A stretch of 64,000 nt of DNA from Hydrangea macrophylla. Lineage: Eukaryota > Streptophyta > Magnoliopsida > Cornales > Hydrangeaceae. Position 1 is the first letter of the stretch; each line of letters begins with the position of its first letter. The position numbers and the translations under genes are program-made. Under the pieces are notes generated by a model, which saw only the letters and a program-made list of their open reading frames with translations, had not been told where the DNA came from and made no database searches. The stretch is taken from NCBI GenBank assembly GCA_033977485.1, contig CM066985.1, positions 74,447,045 through 74,511,044 of the forward strand, written 5' to 3'. Positions 46,136 to 58,178 of this stretch are shown here, piece after piece.

Positions 46136-49100
46136 TGTGGATACCGGGATTCCACCGCTTTGTTTGCTTTTGAAACTTGTTTGAAATTTAAATCAAGGAA
46201 AGAGAAAAGGGTCTGTTGAAAACAGATACAGAGTCGCCAATTGGTCTTTAAGGAACCAAGAAACCTAATTTGACTCACCCAAATGGATAAAGGGCACCGG
46301 TCCTTCATAACCAAAGAACTTGGCTCGGGGTTTTGGTACGAGAGAGGAAGGAGCCTTTGTCGCGACTAAAACACCCTCAACTCGCCCCGTCTTTCGACGG
46401 GCCTCAATTAGCATCAAAATAATCATCTTGTACTACGTTTGGTTCTTCAAATAATACTATGATAGTATATTACATCACATAAGAAAATTTGAAAATGGAA
46501 GATCTAAAGATAAGATATCATTCATAAGATCTAAGCCAAATATCACACAATGCAAAGTGAAAGATCACACAAATAAACCTAGGAAGAATCGTCTAATCAT
46601 GTATCAAAAAATCAAGACTTCCTAATATAAAGGGGGACATGAATTGTTATTGAAACAAATAAACAAAGAAATCAAAATATGCTTAGCAAGCTAGTATGAT
46701 GCATGTTAATCTTTGAGAAAAGAAGACCTCTCAATCCCCGGGATGGATGAGAAAGGATGATTAGATCGGGGGAAGCATGAACATGTGATCATGATCATTC
46801 CTTATAATCTTCTTAGATTAGGAGCCATGAAGGCCCCAAATCTTGCATGGATGCAATGTATGTATCTATAATGTGCCAAGGTTATAGTGTGCTTTGTGTT
46901 CATGGATTCCTACAATGACTTAGAAGTTTAGAATGTGTATGGATGAATGAATGAAATCAACATGGGATATGTAAAAATGTAGTATGAACTACTTCCTAAG
47001 ATATGAACTAATTTGGAATGCATATAAGCATCAAATTAAAGAATGAAAGTTAAAAGGTGCTTGCTGTGAATAGTGGACAGAACAGTAACTAGATCTTTGG
47101 AAAATTGAATAGAGGGGTTAGAAATGTTTTCAATGCATGATTTTTTATGTATATGTTCCTTATTGTGTCTAGAACACAACCCAAAAAGCCAATCTTTAAT
47201 AACTATCACAGATTGAGAGAAATCATATGAACAACAGAGGTCACTAAGAAACAGAGTCCGTACTGTCGACTGAAATGTTGAAAAATCTTCAAAAATGAAA
47301 ACGAATGATCTAGAGGCCCATTTTATACAGAAAGTTTCCGAAGACATTGAAGTTTAAGGGAAAAATAAGTTAGGACCACCCCTTTTGGAAAAGTGTTCTG
47401 AAAAAGAGGTTGGAAGTGGACCTAGCTGCTGTGACAGCAAAAACAGAATGTCTGGAAGGAATGTTTGGATCCAAATGGACCATTTCCAAGTACTTCCAAG
47501 TCAAACCAAAAATCATGGGTGTTCTCCAATAGGTTAGGAAGACTTTCCAAGTGGCCTTGCATCCATATGTTGAGTATTGAGTTCTAGGAAAATCTTTGAA
47601 CTCAGCTCACTCACTGTTTTGACTCACTGTTTTGGAAGTTTTGGGAAAAACTAGAGTTTTCTTTCTTGAGACTAAAATGAGGGGTTTTAAGAGGGGGTTT
47701 TGAAGTAGATGTTTTCAAAGCATATTTTCAATACTCAATGAAGATTATAGCCACTTGAAATTTCAACATCAAACTCATCATCTAGAACCTCCAAGATTGT
47801 TGGAGAAAACTTATTTTTATTTGAACATAACTTCAATACACTTCAAGGATACCTTGGAGGTATTGAAGTTATGATCATCATCTATCAAACATGTTTTTGA
47901 GGTCAAGAGCTACTATCCATAAGGATTCACTCACTCCAAACTTCATGTCATCATTTAGATGATGATGAACTAGTAAGTAAATAAAGAAAATAAAAAAGAA
48001 ATGAGGTAAGAAGAGATGAACATAATATGAACAAGCAAGTAAATAACAATCAATGGATGATAATCAATGTGATTTTGGACTTGTAGCTTGGTGTTTCACT
48101 CATAGATTTTGACATTTAGACATGGAAGTAGCTTTCTAACTCAAGAATACTCAAGAATGGTGATTGGGGGTGTTTGGGATGTGAAGTATAAGAGAGGTAA
48201 TGGAAGAACACAAGATTAGAATTCACTTTCTATAGCAAAATAGTAGGAGGAAGCTCCTTTTCTCTCTTCTAAACCTATCTCTATCTCTCTTCTTCTTTAC
48301 AACTTTTCAAGCTTTTGCACTTGGCCCCCCTCAAAATGAAGAGCAATGGGGGGTTTATATAGGCCAATTTGGGGTGGTTTTGGGATTTTAGAAGTGTTCC
48401 CATTGGTCCCAAACATCTGTGAACATAAAACTACGTCGTTTTGGTTTTCAATTAATCAAATTGGACCCCCAAAAAAATTACAAAAATGGACTCTGCGAGG
48501 GTTGAGTGCCGCGGCGGCACTGGACCTATGCCACGGAGGCAGTGGGCCAGTGCCGCGGCGGCACTGCTCCTCAGATGCCCAGAAATTTACGTTTAGGCCC
48601 CCTGAGGTTTCGGTATTCGCGAAAAGGCTCTATTTCGTCCGAAATTCACAGAAAATGCATATGAACCCCAAACTGAGGTTGTGATATACCGTTGGAAAGG
48701 TAATGGAGTCTAATTTACATAAAAAATAGTTCGGGGATAGGTCACTTTGAAAAGTTTTGCGGTATTCGCGATAAAAGCTGATTTAGTCACCTTTTTCGCC
48801 TTTGGGAATTCATAATAAATTCGTTTTAAATCCAGAAATTATGTGTGATATACCGTTGGAAAGCTACTGACCTCTAGTATCCATGAAAAATATTTGAAAA
48901 TTGTTTTGGTGCCCCGGTTCTAAAGTCAAATTCTGGTCAAACTGGTCAAACCTGGGATTCTCGGGAAGTTCTGGAAATCTCCGGGAGTTCCCAAGAGCTG
49001 ACGTTTTCGTGCGAAAAACTCATTTTAATACTTTCCACGTGATCTAGAATGATCTCTGTGAATTTGGACGATTTCGGTCAAACTTGGTCAAATCTTGGTC

Positions 49101-49433
49101 AAACCTGGTCAAACCTTGGTCAAACCTGGTCAAACCGGTCAACGGGGACTTTCGGGGAACTTCCGGGACTTCCGGGGGTCTCTGGGAGCTGACGATTTCT
49201 TCCGATTTTACTTAAAAACTCATTTTATCATTTTTCTTACGACATAGCATGTTTTCAGAACTTCGGGACCAAATCTGGGAGTCTTCGGGCTTTCAGGGGC
49301 ATTTTGGTCATTCTGAGCATTTTGATAAATAGAACCAACTTCCAGGAGTCGTTTTGAGTCATTTTTCGATCATTGTGAACCACCAAACTATGGGTCTCCT
49401 AAATCTGATAGCCGACAAAATGGGGTGTCTACA
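46136..49433 (-). mobile_element. Solo LTR B' (3298 bp) inside the Athila-like element
   Basis: On the minus strand it starts TGTAGACACCCC and ends GGTATCCACA. CCCCA at 46131-46135 and 49434-49438 is a perfect 5-bp duplication. A TATA box lies on the minus strand (CTATATAAACCCCCC, about 48348-48363). It is a second copy of LTR B (36662-36948 plus 59556-61895). Inner features: GCCGCGGCGGC palindromes (48508-48570), TTGGTCAAACC repeats (about 49078-49142) and a two-stem hairpin (47829-47870). No protein-coding content. Confidence 0.82.
49078..49142. repeat. TTGGTCAAACC short tandem repeat in LTR B'
   Basis: Six or so units of (C)TTGGTCAAACC / CTGGTCAAACC, period 11-12. Confidence 0.9.
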
Positions 49434-49438
49434 CCCCA

Positions 49439-50837
49439 CATACATATATAGTACACACATTGAATTGTCAAGAGTCAAAACCCTAACTCTAAGATTGGAA
49501 CCACACATAATAGACATTAATCCTATCTTCCCAGGATAACACTTATATATTTAGGGTTTCTGTTGAAATTTAATTCCATAAGTGAGTACCTTTTTGATTG
49601 TATTTCCGGATTTGTGGAGGTCTGTTTATACATATACATATTTGTAGGGATTCAGATCATCACATATTAAACCGTATATAGTTGAGCACACTCCCACTGC
49701 GAAATTCTGTTTGTTCAAACAAATTGTTAACGCACACACTTATGTCGTTATTATTTTCACGTGCCCTTGTACGAAATCAACTTAGTTGAGACCATTATCG
49801 ATTAACGGTGCAATTTACGAACAGTAACGATCAATGTTTTACCATGTTTACGCATGCTGAATCTAACAACTTTTCGTGTGACAATTTACAATCTAATTTG
49901 TTGTTGGCGATCAGCTTTGTCGATACAGATCTTGATTTTTACCTACACTGCTTTAGACCCTAATGTTAGAAAACCATAAGGATTTATATATATTTATGTA
50001 TACAAAGACAAATATTTTGATGTTCCGACCTATATACATACCTGGTTATGAAGTCTCGAACCCGAGCTTCTATCCACATATTGACTACGTCTTGAGGATT
50101 CATACGCATATACATTTACAGAATCCAATCATTTAATTGAGAAGTAGTCGTAGAATAATCAAGTTATCATGTTCATTGCGTTTTAATTATGTTCACCTTC
50201 GAATGAGTACGTAGACATTAGTTTTGAAGGTTCATACATGGAATATGAAATCATATACTAGAACTCCAGCTTTATTTACTTTGTTTCCTTTTCCATTCAT
50301 CCCACGTTTGCGCTCGTTATTCTAATCATGTATGCAACAAGCATCCTACTAAAATCAAATGTGAATCCGAGTGTTTCCATAATTAATATTTATAACCGAA
50401 ATTTGATTCAGAAATGATTTAATTTAATGAGTTTTGACGTCGCATTGACGTATTAACCCAACTTGTGACCATCGTAAGAAACATTCAAATTCTTGTTTTT
50501 GACATAAGCGTCAATTATCTATTTAATTATCTACATTGCTATTAACACGCGGCAAGTACCCCGCGACTTGCCGCAAAGTGTGTGCCCTTGTCGGGACAGT
50601 GGGTGAGAAGGGATCGGCTCTTCTCACAGTTGCTGGGTGTTCCCCCGTGAACCCCAAATTTTTTTTTTTTTAAAACTGTTGAAATGCTTTGTATTGATTA
50701 TGTCCCTTGCCGGGATGATTTTTCTTACAGGTGACCCATTCCCCCTTTCCTTTCTATTTTCTTTTTCTGGGCATAAACCAATTTTAAAGCCCGCATTTTC
50801 AAATTTTTTCAAAAATTTATACACCTTTCTATTACAA
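49439..50837 (+). other. Athila-like element: long non-coding segment before the env-like ORF
   Basis: AT-rich sequence with many ATACATATA words and no coding region that I can support. It may be the intron or leader of an env-like transcript. Confidence 0.4.
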
Positions 50838-51273
50838 ATGACAAAACGAACCGTAAAATCCGCCTCTTCGTCCCAACCACCTCAGAAACGATCAAAAGGA
50901 AAAGAAAAACAGACAGGACCACCACCACCACCGCCCCCAGACGACCCAAACCCGAACAAACTAGGCCCAAAATACACCACTCGAGGCCTCAACTACGAGG
51001 CCGCTATAGACGCTGAGTACTTCGCGGCTGATAAAGACACGAAGTGGGGGCCACAGCAACCTAGCCGCCCGTAAGTTGGCCCCACAACTTTATTTTAGGA
51101 ACCCAGATTTAATCAGCTACCCCCGCATCGTCTGCTTCTTTTATCAAAACCTCCGCTACCATAAACAATCCCTAAGCCAGTACGCCTTCCTGTCCACCAC
51201 CATTGATGGCCACGACATTACCCTCAACCCAGATAACATCGCTGAAATCCTCCAACTCCCCTCCCATTCTTAC
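50838..51273 (+). pseudogene. Athila env-like ORF, 5' part
   Basis: It begins with a basic, Pro-rich N-terminus (KRTVKSASSSQPPQKRSKGK then a proline run), then shifts frame near 51065 into a segment with NPDLISYPRIVCFFYQNL and PDNIAEILQLPS. This resembles the putative plant transposon domain found in the second ORF of Athila-type elements. It is cut at 51273 by solo LTR D; the frame resumes exactly after the duplicated CTTAC at 54041. Confidence 0.7.
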
Positions 51274-54035
51274 TGTTAGACTATACTTTTAAATGCCTAA
51301 AAAGAAAAATAGAGAAATTATTTTATATATATATATATATACTTATCATTTCGGATGTCACCTAGCCAAAAAAAGAACTAGTGACTTTAAGTCCATGTCA
51401 ATGTGGTTAAAAAATGTGTGTCCAGCAGGTGCTCCCAATAGATACACATGAATGTTTTTTTTTTAATAGAAAAAACCACTACTTTTAAAAAAAAAAGTAG
51501 ATTAAATGTGAACATGGCTTAGTGGGGAGTGAAGATATCTTGTTGAACTCACATGCTACATATGGGGTGGTTGTACACTTGTACTTACACTACTACAAAA
51601 CATCCATGTGTGCTGGAAGAATTACCATACCATCAAAGTGGTGGGCCATAAAAAGTGGGTGTTATGCAAACATGGGTAAAGCCACATCCCTCAACTACCC
51701 AGAACCCATTACCAAAAAAAAAACTGCTGCCAAATGCCTATAAATAGGTTATGCAGTCCCTACGAAAGGAGGGGGAAGAAAAAATCTGGGAAAAGAAAAA
51801 AAAAAACTGAAAGAGGTTGAGACAAAAAAAAAAGAGAGACAGAAAAAGAGAAAGAGGGACGTAAGAAAGGAGAACAAAAAAATCTTCTCTGTGGAAGAGT
51901 TAGAGAAAGGTATACACCTCATTCATTGTTTTTTTCTCTCTCTCTCTCTCTTAACTTTTTTTCAATTATTGCAGGAGTCTTCTTCCAAATCAAAGAATTG
52001 ACCATTCAAAGTAGCCCATGAGTCCTTAAACCATTCAAATATTGGAGTCTTTGTTGCCATGCCTTGTACTGTCCAAGCCTCCAAGGACAAAAATGGAGAC
52101 TTTTCTCTTCACTAGGTCTTTCGAAATGTTTTGAGTTATAAACTCAAAATTATGGTCATTAATATCATTATTTCCCATGGATGCTCTGTGCATCTCAAGG
52201 AAAATATAATGAATATGACCATAATTAAAAGTGATGCCTTGATCATCTTTTAAATATTTTGGATGTCTTGTGCATCCTAAGGAAAATACACATGAAACCC
52301 AAACGGTTCAAAGTTTTAAATTCCAAGCATGGAGTCTTTCATTTACTGTCAAAGTGGCAAATTAAAATTGGAGACTCTTCTTTCAAGTATGTTGAGGCAT
52401 AAACTCAATATCAAAGTTAATGATATTATTATTTTGTATGGATGCTTTGTGCATCTCAAGGAAATTTTAATTGATATCATTGAAAGTGATGCCTTGAGCA
52501 TCTTTCAAAATATATAGATGTCTTGTTCATCCTAACACAAGCTTTCAATTAAATGCTTTTATCATTTTAAAATTTTGATGGGTAAGCCATCACATAAAAA
52601 TGATGTTTTTTACACATCACCTTGCCTAGTGCATGTTTTCTTTGAAAAAGAAATATAACTGCGAAGTCTATGACTTCAAAGAAAATATTAAAAAAGGTGG
52701 TATTGTTTTGAGATGAAATGTATACATCCACAAGAAGAACATTCTTTTGTTTCAAATGATGCTCTGTGCATCGTCAGAATTTTTGTTGGCAAGTCCATCA
52801 CCAAATTGATGTCTATGACATCCTTGTACATGCAATGCAATGAAGTTAAAAAAAAAACAATACACCCAATTGCACAAAACAAGGCATGCAGCACCATTGA
52901 ATTTTCTATGTTGCCCAATTTGACACCAAGGCTTTTGATTGGATATTGATCCATGGCTGTGACATGACTAAGAAGAAATGGTTTGATCCATTTCAAGTGG
53001 TTCACATGGGATACGTCAATTCTCAAATTTCGTTAATGGGTTATATACTCATTATGAATTTTTAAAAATAAATAAATATAATGGGTAATTCACCCAATCC
53101 TAAATTACATGGGTCATCTACCCATGCCAAATCTAAATTCTAAGTCTAATTACATAGGTCACTTACTTATGTAAAATTCAATTTTAAAATCCAAATCAAA
53201 TGTGAGTCTCACTCAAAAACCCAAACTTCTTAAAATCAAGACACGGGTCATACACCCACTGTCAAAATCAAATGAGTTCGTATACTCATTAAATCCAAAT
53301 CTCCCTTGAACTACATATGACTTGATTCTATTTTACAATAGATACGTAGGCAACCTAAAAATTAATTTAGGTGCAGTCACAAAATCTCCAAATTTCTAAA
53401 TTAGACATGGATCACATATCCACTGTCAACTTCACGAGTTCGTACACTCACAAATTTTCCAAGTTCGTTAACTAGACATGGATCACATATCCACTGTCAA
53501 ATTAAATGAGTCCGCACACTCACTAAATTCAAGTTTAAGTTCATTAACTAGACATGGATCACATATCCACTGTCAAATTCATGAGTTCGTACACTCATTA
53601 AATTCAACTTCATTATATGGGCACTTACCCATATTAATTTCAATGGGTTCTTATCCATATTTAAAATAATGGGCACACCCCATTATAAATTAAGGGTCAT
53701 ATACCCTACTCAAATTTAAGGGTCATTCACCCTAAATCCCCCCAAAATCAAAATCATTTCCTAAAAGAACTACGGAATGGCTTGATCCCATTTGTGGGTA
53801 CGTAGGCAACCTGGGTCATTCACCTAGGTCCAGCCCAAACAAAAAAATAAATAAATTTTATTTAATTTAAAATTAGTCTTTTAAATTGGAATCAAAAGGT
53901 GTTTCCTTAAAATAGGGATTGTAATTAAGGGATGTGATGTCCTGAATGGGTCCAACCTACTTTAATAAAAGCACATGTAGTTTTAATTATATGTGTGAAA
54001 TTGTGTTACGCAAAATGATAAAATTTTGCACAACA
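51274..54035 (+). mobile_element. Solo LTR D (2762 bp) inserted in the env-like ORF
   Basis: It begins TGTTAGACTATA and ends GCACAACA. CTTAC flanks it at 51269-51273 and 54036-54040. Removing the element plus one CTTAC joins the env-like frame without loss, which proves the boundaries. A TATA box CTATAAATAGG lies at 51738-51748, with a purine-rich leader after it. GATACGTAGGCAACCT-type words occur at 53341 and 53798. From about 52129 it is an array of short hairpins. No coding content. Confidence 0.9.
52129..53828 (+). repeat. Hairpin array with covarying stems in LTR D
   Basis: Roughly 30 short inverted repeats of 4-9 bp with 3-7 nt loops. Left set (52129-52822): GATGC-TCTGT-GCATC at 52180 and 52758, GATGC-TTTGT-GCATC at 52441, GATGC-CTTGA-GCATC at 52488, TGATGG-GTAAG-CCATCA at 52576, GAAGTC-TAT-GACTTC at 52663, GATGTC-TAT-GACATC at 52808. 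Right set (53035-53828): CATGGGT-CATCT-ACCCATG at 53108, AATGAGT-TCGTAT-ACTCATT at 53271, TGGAT-CACAT-ATCCA at 53408, 53479 and 53555, AGGGT-CATAT-ACCCT at 53693, AGGGT-CATTC-ACCCT at 53719, CCTGGGT-CATTC-ACCTAGG at 53810. Confidence 0.9.
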
Positions 54036-54040
54036 CTTAC

Positions 54041-54907
54041 CAAGTTCCAAAACAAAACGTCCTATCCAAAGCCCACTCCTTCATACACATTATTCAGGAC
54101 ATGTGTGGCGGCCGCTCTGGGTCGGGGCAATCTATTCGACGATCGCACATGCCCCGCCAGATGTGGTTCGTCGACCATATCTTTAAACGAAACCTGTACC
54201 CCCTTGGTCATAAACAGGAACAGACCAAGGAAATTCACCATGCGCTCCACGCTGTTTACCGCAGCGATTGGTTTCACCCTGGCCTGATTATTATGGAGGG
54301 CATGCGTCTTGCGGCCCATGCCATTGACTACTCCCTTGATTCTAAGCTTCTTTTGCCCTACCCTCGCACTATCACCGCTATTCTCCGGGCTAAGGCCTTT
54401 CCTATTCCTGCCGATGAGCCCATTGACGCACATATTCCAGAGTTCGCTTCCGCTGATTGGAAGCTGAGCTTGGATTGACTAGACCTGGAGGTTAGGAGGG
54501 CCCGAGAGCAAGCCCAGGCCCATCGTGAGCAGGCAGCCCAGCGTCCACCCCCTCCTGAGGATTCCCCGTACGCTTGGACGTTTGGGGACGTGTGTGCTTT
54601 CCGAGGTGAGACGCTGCGCTTGTAGTCATATATGAGGTCCTTTTTCCAGCTTCATCATCCTGATCAGCTGGAGGACATTCTTGCTCAGGGAGAGGCAGCT
54701 TACCAGTCGGCGTTTCCGGGACAGGCACAGCAGGTGGCTGAGGAGGGAGTTGAGGAGCAGGGAGAGGTACAGGGTGAGGAGGAGGAGGAGGCTGGAGATG
54801 ATGGTGATGATGACGATGGGAGTGACGGTGATGGGGATGATGATGGTACTGCTGGCCAGGGGAGTACGGGGCTGGAGCTGGTTCTGATTGAGGGTGGTGA
54901 GGACTAG
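54041..54907 (+). pseudogene. Athila env-like ORF, 3' part
   Basis: It continues the frame cut at 51273. It contains MPRQMWFVDHIFKRNLYP, HALHAVYRSDWFHPGL and SKLLLPYPRTITAIL, then stops at 54476 (TGA) and 54623 (TAG), and ends in a Glu/Asp-rich tail with TAG at 54905. No signal peptide or membrane span is evident in the parts I can read, so 'env-like' refers only to position and family. Confidence 0.65.
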
Positions 54908-55547
54908 ACTAGGTTTTGGGAGGGAGTGTTTGGACATTTATTTTTCCTTTTTCATGTATTTGGTGGGTGGTTTAGACATTTTCAGACAGTTTGGCATGTA
55001 TATTCTTTTATTATTCCTGTGTTTTTACTTTTCGTCTGTCTGTTTATTATTATTAGGATTTTACTGTACCCGGCTTTGACCGGTTAGTTTACTTTCTGTC
55101 TTTTGGTTTACTTTTGAGCAGTTGGTCTGTAATTATATTATTTTTCTTTTGTTGCCTCTAATTCGTCACAACTTGACATTGTTATTCATTATCGCTCCAA
55201 TTTCATGTTCGGCTATATAATGTCTCATTTATTCACTTGGAAGCAAGTGTCGTTGAATTACTATTGAATAGCAATCTCACCAACCATTGCACTAGAACAG
55301 GGGTCTCTTCGGTTCAGGTTTGGGGGTAATTCTGTTTGAATTTAAATGCACACGTACATTGTCTACGTTTATAAATTTGACATTTATTACGGTTGTACAT
55401 TCAAGCAAATGGTAGCGTTAAGTTTCTTGTTTTCAGTAACTCAAACTAATAAGGTTAAATTGTGACTTAATTTTTGGTTTCAGGTTTTTGTTTTTCTAAA
55501 ATCCGTATAGTACCTCGACCCTTATATATCATCTACATCCTCATAGC
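54908..55547 (+). other. Athila-like element: T-rich spacer with a polypurine-like tract
   Basis: T-rich non-coding DNA. CAGGTTTGGGGGT at 55315-55327 repeats the core of the real polypurine tract before the 3' LTR (AGGTTTGGGGGTG). Confidence 0.5.
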
Positions 55548-56294
55548 ATGGACCATCCGATCTCTCCTCCTTTGTCACCTGATAGGTCCCCGAGTCAGTC
55601 GAGTTATTGTTCCGACTTTAGCTCGCTTTCTGATACTCCTACACTGAGTCTTAAGGTAGCCAAACCTGCCGGTCCTGGCCGGTACCGTCATCGTCCTCGT
55701 AAGCCTAGTCCTATATATTCTGATTCTTCCAACGAGGATGATCTGTTTGGCGATGACCCTACCGCTATTGATGGCCCTTATGGCGCTCCCCCTACATCTT
55801 CCGAGTCTTCTTCATCTGAATTGGCCGATTCATCGACCGATGATGACGACGAGGGTATGGTTTCCGGTTTAGCTGCTAGTTCATTATCTGACCTTGTTGA
55901 GTCTACTGTGCCTCCGACTAAGGTTACCTATCCATATAGGGACCTCCCGGATTATGTATCGGACGTTGTTCGACAGCGTCCGGGTCACCCTGACTGGTCC
56001 CCTGAGGACATTGCTTCGATATTTGTGCCTTATTTCGGTCCTGAGGATGATAGGGTTGATTTGGGTCCGAGTGTCATAGAGGAGATTGAGGAGGGAGTGA
56101 GTCCGGAGCTACATGCTGATTTTTATGAGATAGGACCACCATTCGACCCTGCGGAGCACCCGGAGTGGGAACTAGTTGATTGGTACTTTCAATCTGGTGT
56201 GCCGCTACCATCCGACATTTTTCGTGGTGTGGACGTCTTGGTGATCTTCTACGAGGACTACATTCATGTCATTGTCATGTTCCCATCTGCATAG
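55548..56294 (+). CDS. Extra ORF of the Athila-like element (248 codons, unknown function)
   Basis: An intact frame from ATG 55548 to TAG 56292. The protein is acidic and in two parts: a Ser/Pro-rich, low-complexity N-terminal half with an Arg-rich patch (GRYRHRPRKP) and acidic runs (SSNEDDLFGDD, DDDDEG), and a more ordered C-terminal half with repeated Y/F-G/P and E/D-W motifs (HPDWSPEDIASIFVPYFGPE, HPEWELVDWYF). I do not recognise the family. It lies between the env-like ORF and the 3' LTR on the same strand, where some Athila elements carry additional reading frames. It has no internal stop although gag-pol and env-like frames have several. Could be a chance or recently captured frame. Confidence 0.5.
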   Translation: MDHPISPPLSPDRSPSQSSYCSDFSSLSDTPTLSLKVAKPAGPGRYRHRPRKPSPIYSDSSNEDDLFGDDPTAIDGPYGAPPTSSESSSSELADSSTDDDDEGMVSGLAASSLSDLVESTVPPTKVTYPYRDLPDYVSDVVRQRPGHPDWSPEDIASIFVPYFGPEDDRVDLGPSVIEEIEEGVSPELHADFYEIGPPFDPAEHPEWELVDWYFQSGVPLPSDIFRGVDVLVIFYEDYIHVIVMFPSA

Positions 56295-58165
56295 GGACAT
56301 GCAGTGCTTTGGTTTAGGGGAGTATATGGATATTCTTTTTAGTATTGTCGTTTTATTTTTCATTTTATTTTTAGTACTTCAGATTATTTTTGTTCAGTTT
56401 CTTCTGTTAGTTCGTTATTTTGTTATTTCGTTCATTTGTTATTTCTTTTAGTATTTTGAAAGTATTTTGAAAAAAAATAAAAATTTAAAAAAAATAGTTT
56501 CTTCATATTGTTCAATGTTGCATTTCTTCTGTTTGTAATTAGATTTCATTGAGATTTTGGAATTTAGAGAGTATGTGATTTGATGTCTACCGAATCTATG
56601 AAGGTATGTCTTGAGAGTATATATCCTTAGAATCATTGTTTTGTATCTTATACTTGCATATCTTGTTGCACGGCACGTAGTCAGATGGATATCTAGTAAC
56701 ATTTGAACTATAATATAACTTGGATTTCTAAATAGTAATATTGTGGAGACTAAACCCGGTAAGCTTTAGAGCCTTTCATCATTTTGAGGGTTTCAATTTA
56801 TTATTATCGAATCTCTTTGACATATCGCACTATTTCGTTGATTAGTCTCATTATTCCTTTATTTTGATTGAGAGTCGAGTCGTTATTATAATTACCATGT
56901 TTAAGAAAAATTATAGAAGAAAAAAATAGTTCCTAATCATAACAGTGAAGAATCATGTGCCTTTAAAAAATGACACTAGGCCATCTGTTCTAATACACCT
57001 TTTTGACCTTTGGCCTACCCAATATAAATATTTTTATCCCTTGTTAACCCTTTGGGCCTTTAAATAAGCCATTTCTTTGTTCACCTATTATCCTACCTAC
57101 TCCGATATGAAGTTCACCACTATAAAAACTGATCTAACCCATGTCCAAAAGTAGTTAGAGAATAGTTTTTCATAACAAAATCGAGCTAAGAAACGACTAG
57201 AAAAAAAAAAAAGAAATGATGTATTGAGTAGTAGAAGAAAAGAAGTTAAAAAAAAAAAAGAAAAAAAGAAAAAAAAGATATACGAATCTCTTGGAAGAGA
57301 TAAAGAAAAGAAAAAAAAAAGAGAAATAACTAGTCATTGTAGTAAAGCCCTTGCGTTACACATCAATGCTATTTCTAGATACTTACGGACTCTTTGAATC
57401 CCTTTTACCCCTCCTTTCTGAACCTTAACCCTCGACCAATGCTACAACCCTTATAAAGTCCTAGTTGATTCTATGGAAACATGATTTGAATATGGAACCG
57501 ATAAAGGAAAGGGAATATAAACATGGTAGTAATGATATTCACTTGATGATTGATATCTATTCATGAGACTATTTTATTTTCGTCGTGTCGTATGTTGTTC
57601 CGTGTCATATGCGAGTTTATTAGTTGCACGATAATTCTTCCTCGCATATTCATACATATGAGTGTTTACACTTGTTTCAAAATGATTTCATTTTAGAGTG
57701 TAATAACAACGTGAGATTTGTAGTCGAAGCATCACTAGATAGTTATCCGATTTATATTCCAAGTTCAGAGTCGCCGTGTATCCACTTGACTACTAATTCA
57801 CACACATGCGGGTTTTTGATATATTCTATTGATTCTGGTGATATATGTTTTCGGAATATTTTTCATGGTGTAGGAAGGTATATTATTGTTTTACTCTTGA
57901 TAATGTAAAAGGTTCATGTGAAGTTGATTTTATAAAAGGAGGATGTTAACATTGAAATATTGTAGATTTTGAATAAAATTTTTATTTTTACAAGTTAATA
58001 AAGGTGGTTGTGGGTGACTTGTTGACGAGAACCCTCACGAGACTTCACTCGTCTGACTAGGGACACCTAGAGGTTTAAAAGGCTTGTTGCACAGGCTAAG
58101 TGCAATCGTTATCCATACGAAAATGGAGTAGTTTTATTCTTTTTGCTCGAGGACTAGCAAGATGT
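56295..58165 (+). other. Athila-like element: 3' non-coding region
   Basis: About 1.9 kb without a credible ORF. A-rich low-complexity tracts occur at 56458-56500 and 57200-57325. The last 573 bp before the 3' LTR are duplicated at 36958-37530. Confidence 0.6.
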
Positions 58166-58178
58166 AGGTTTGGGGGTG
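58166..58178 (+). promoter_or_regulatory. Polypurine tract of the Athila-like element
   Basis: AGGTTTGGGGGTG abuts the TG start of the right LTR; the same word precedes the left LTR at 37518-37530. It primes plus-strand DNA synthesis in this class of element. Confidence 0.75.

Noticed and set aside
54062..54433. 123-codon minus-strand frame
   Set aside because: It lies opposite the env-like frame, which has family-like content; a shadow frame.
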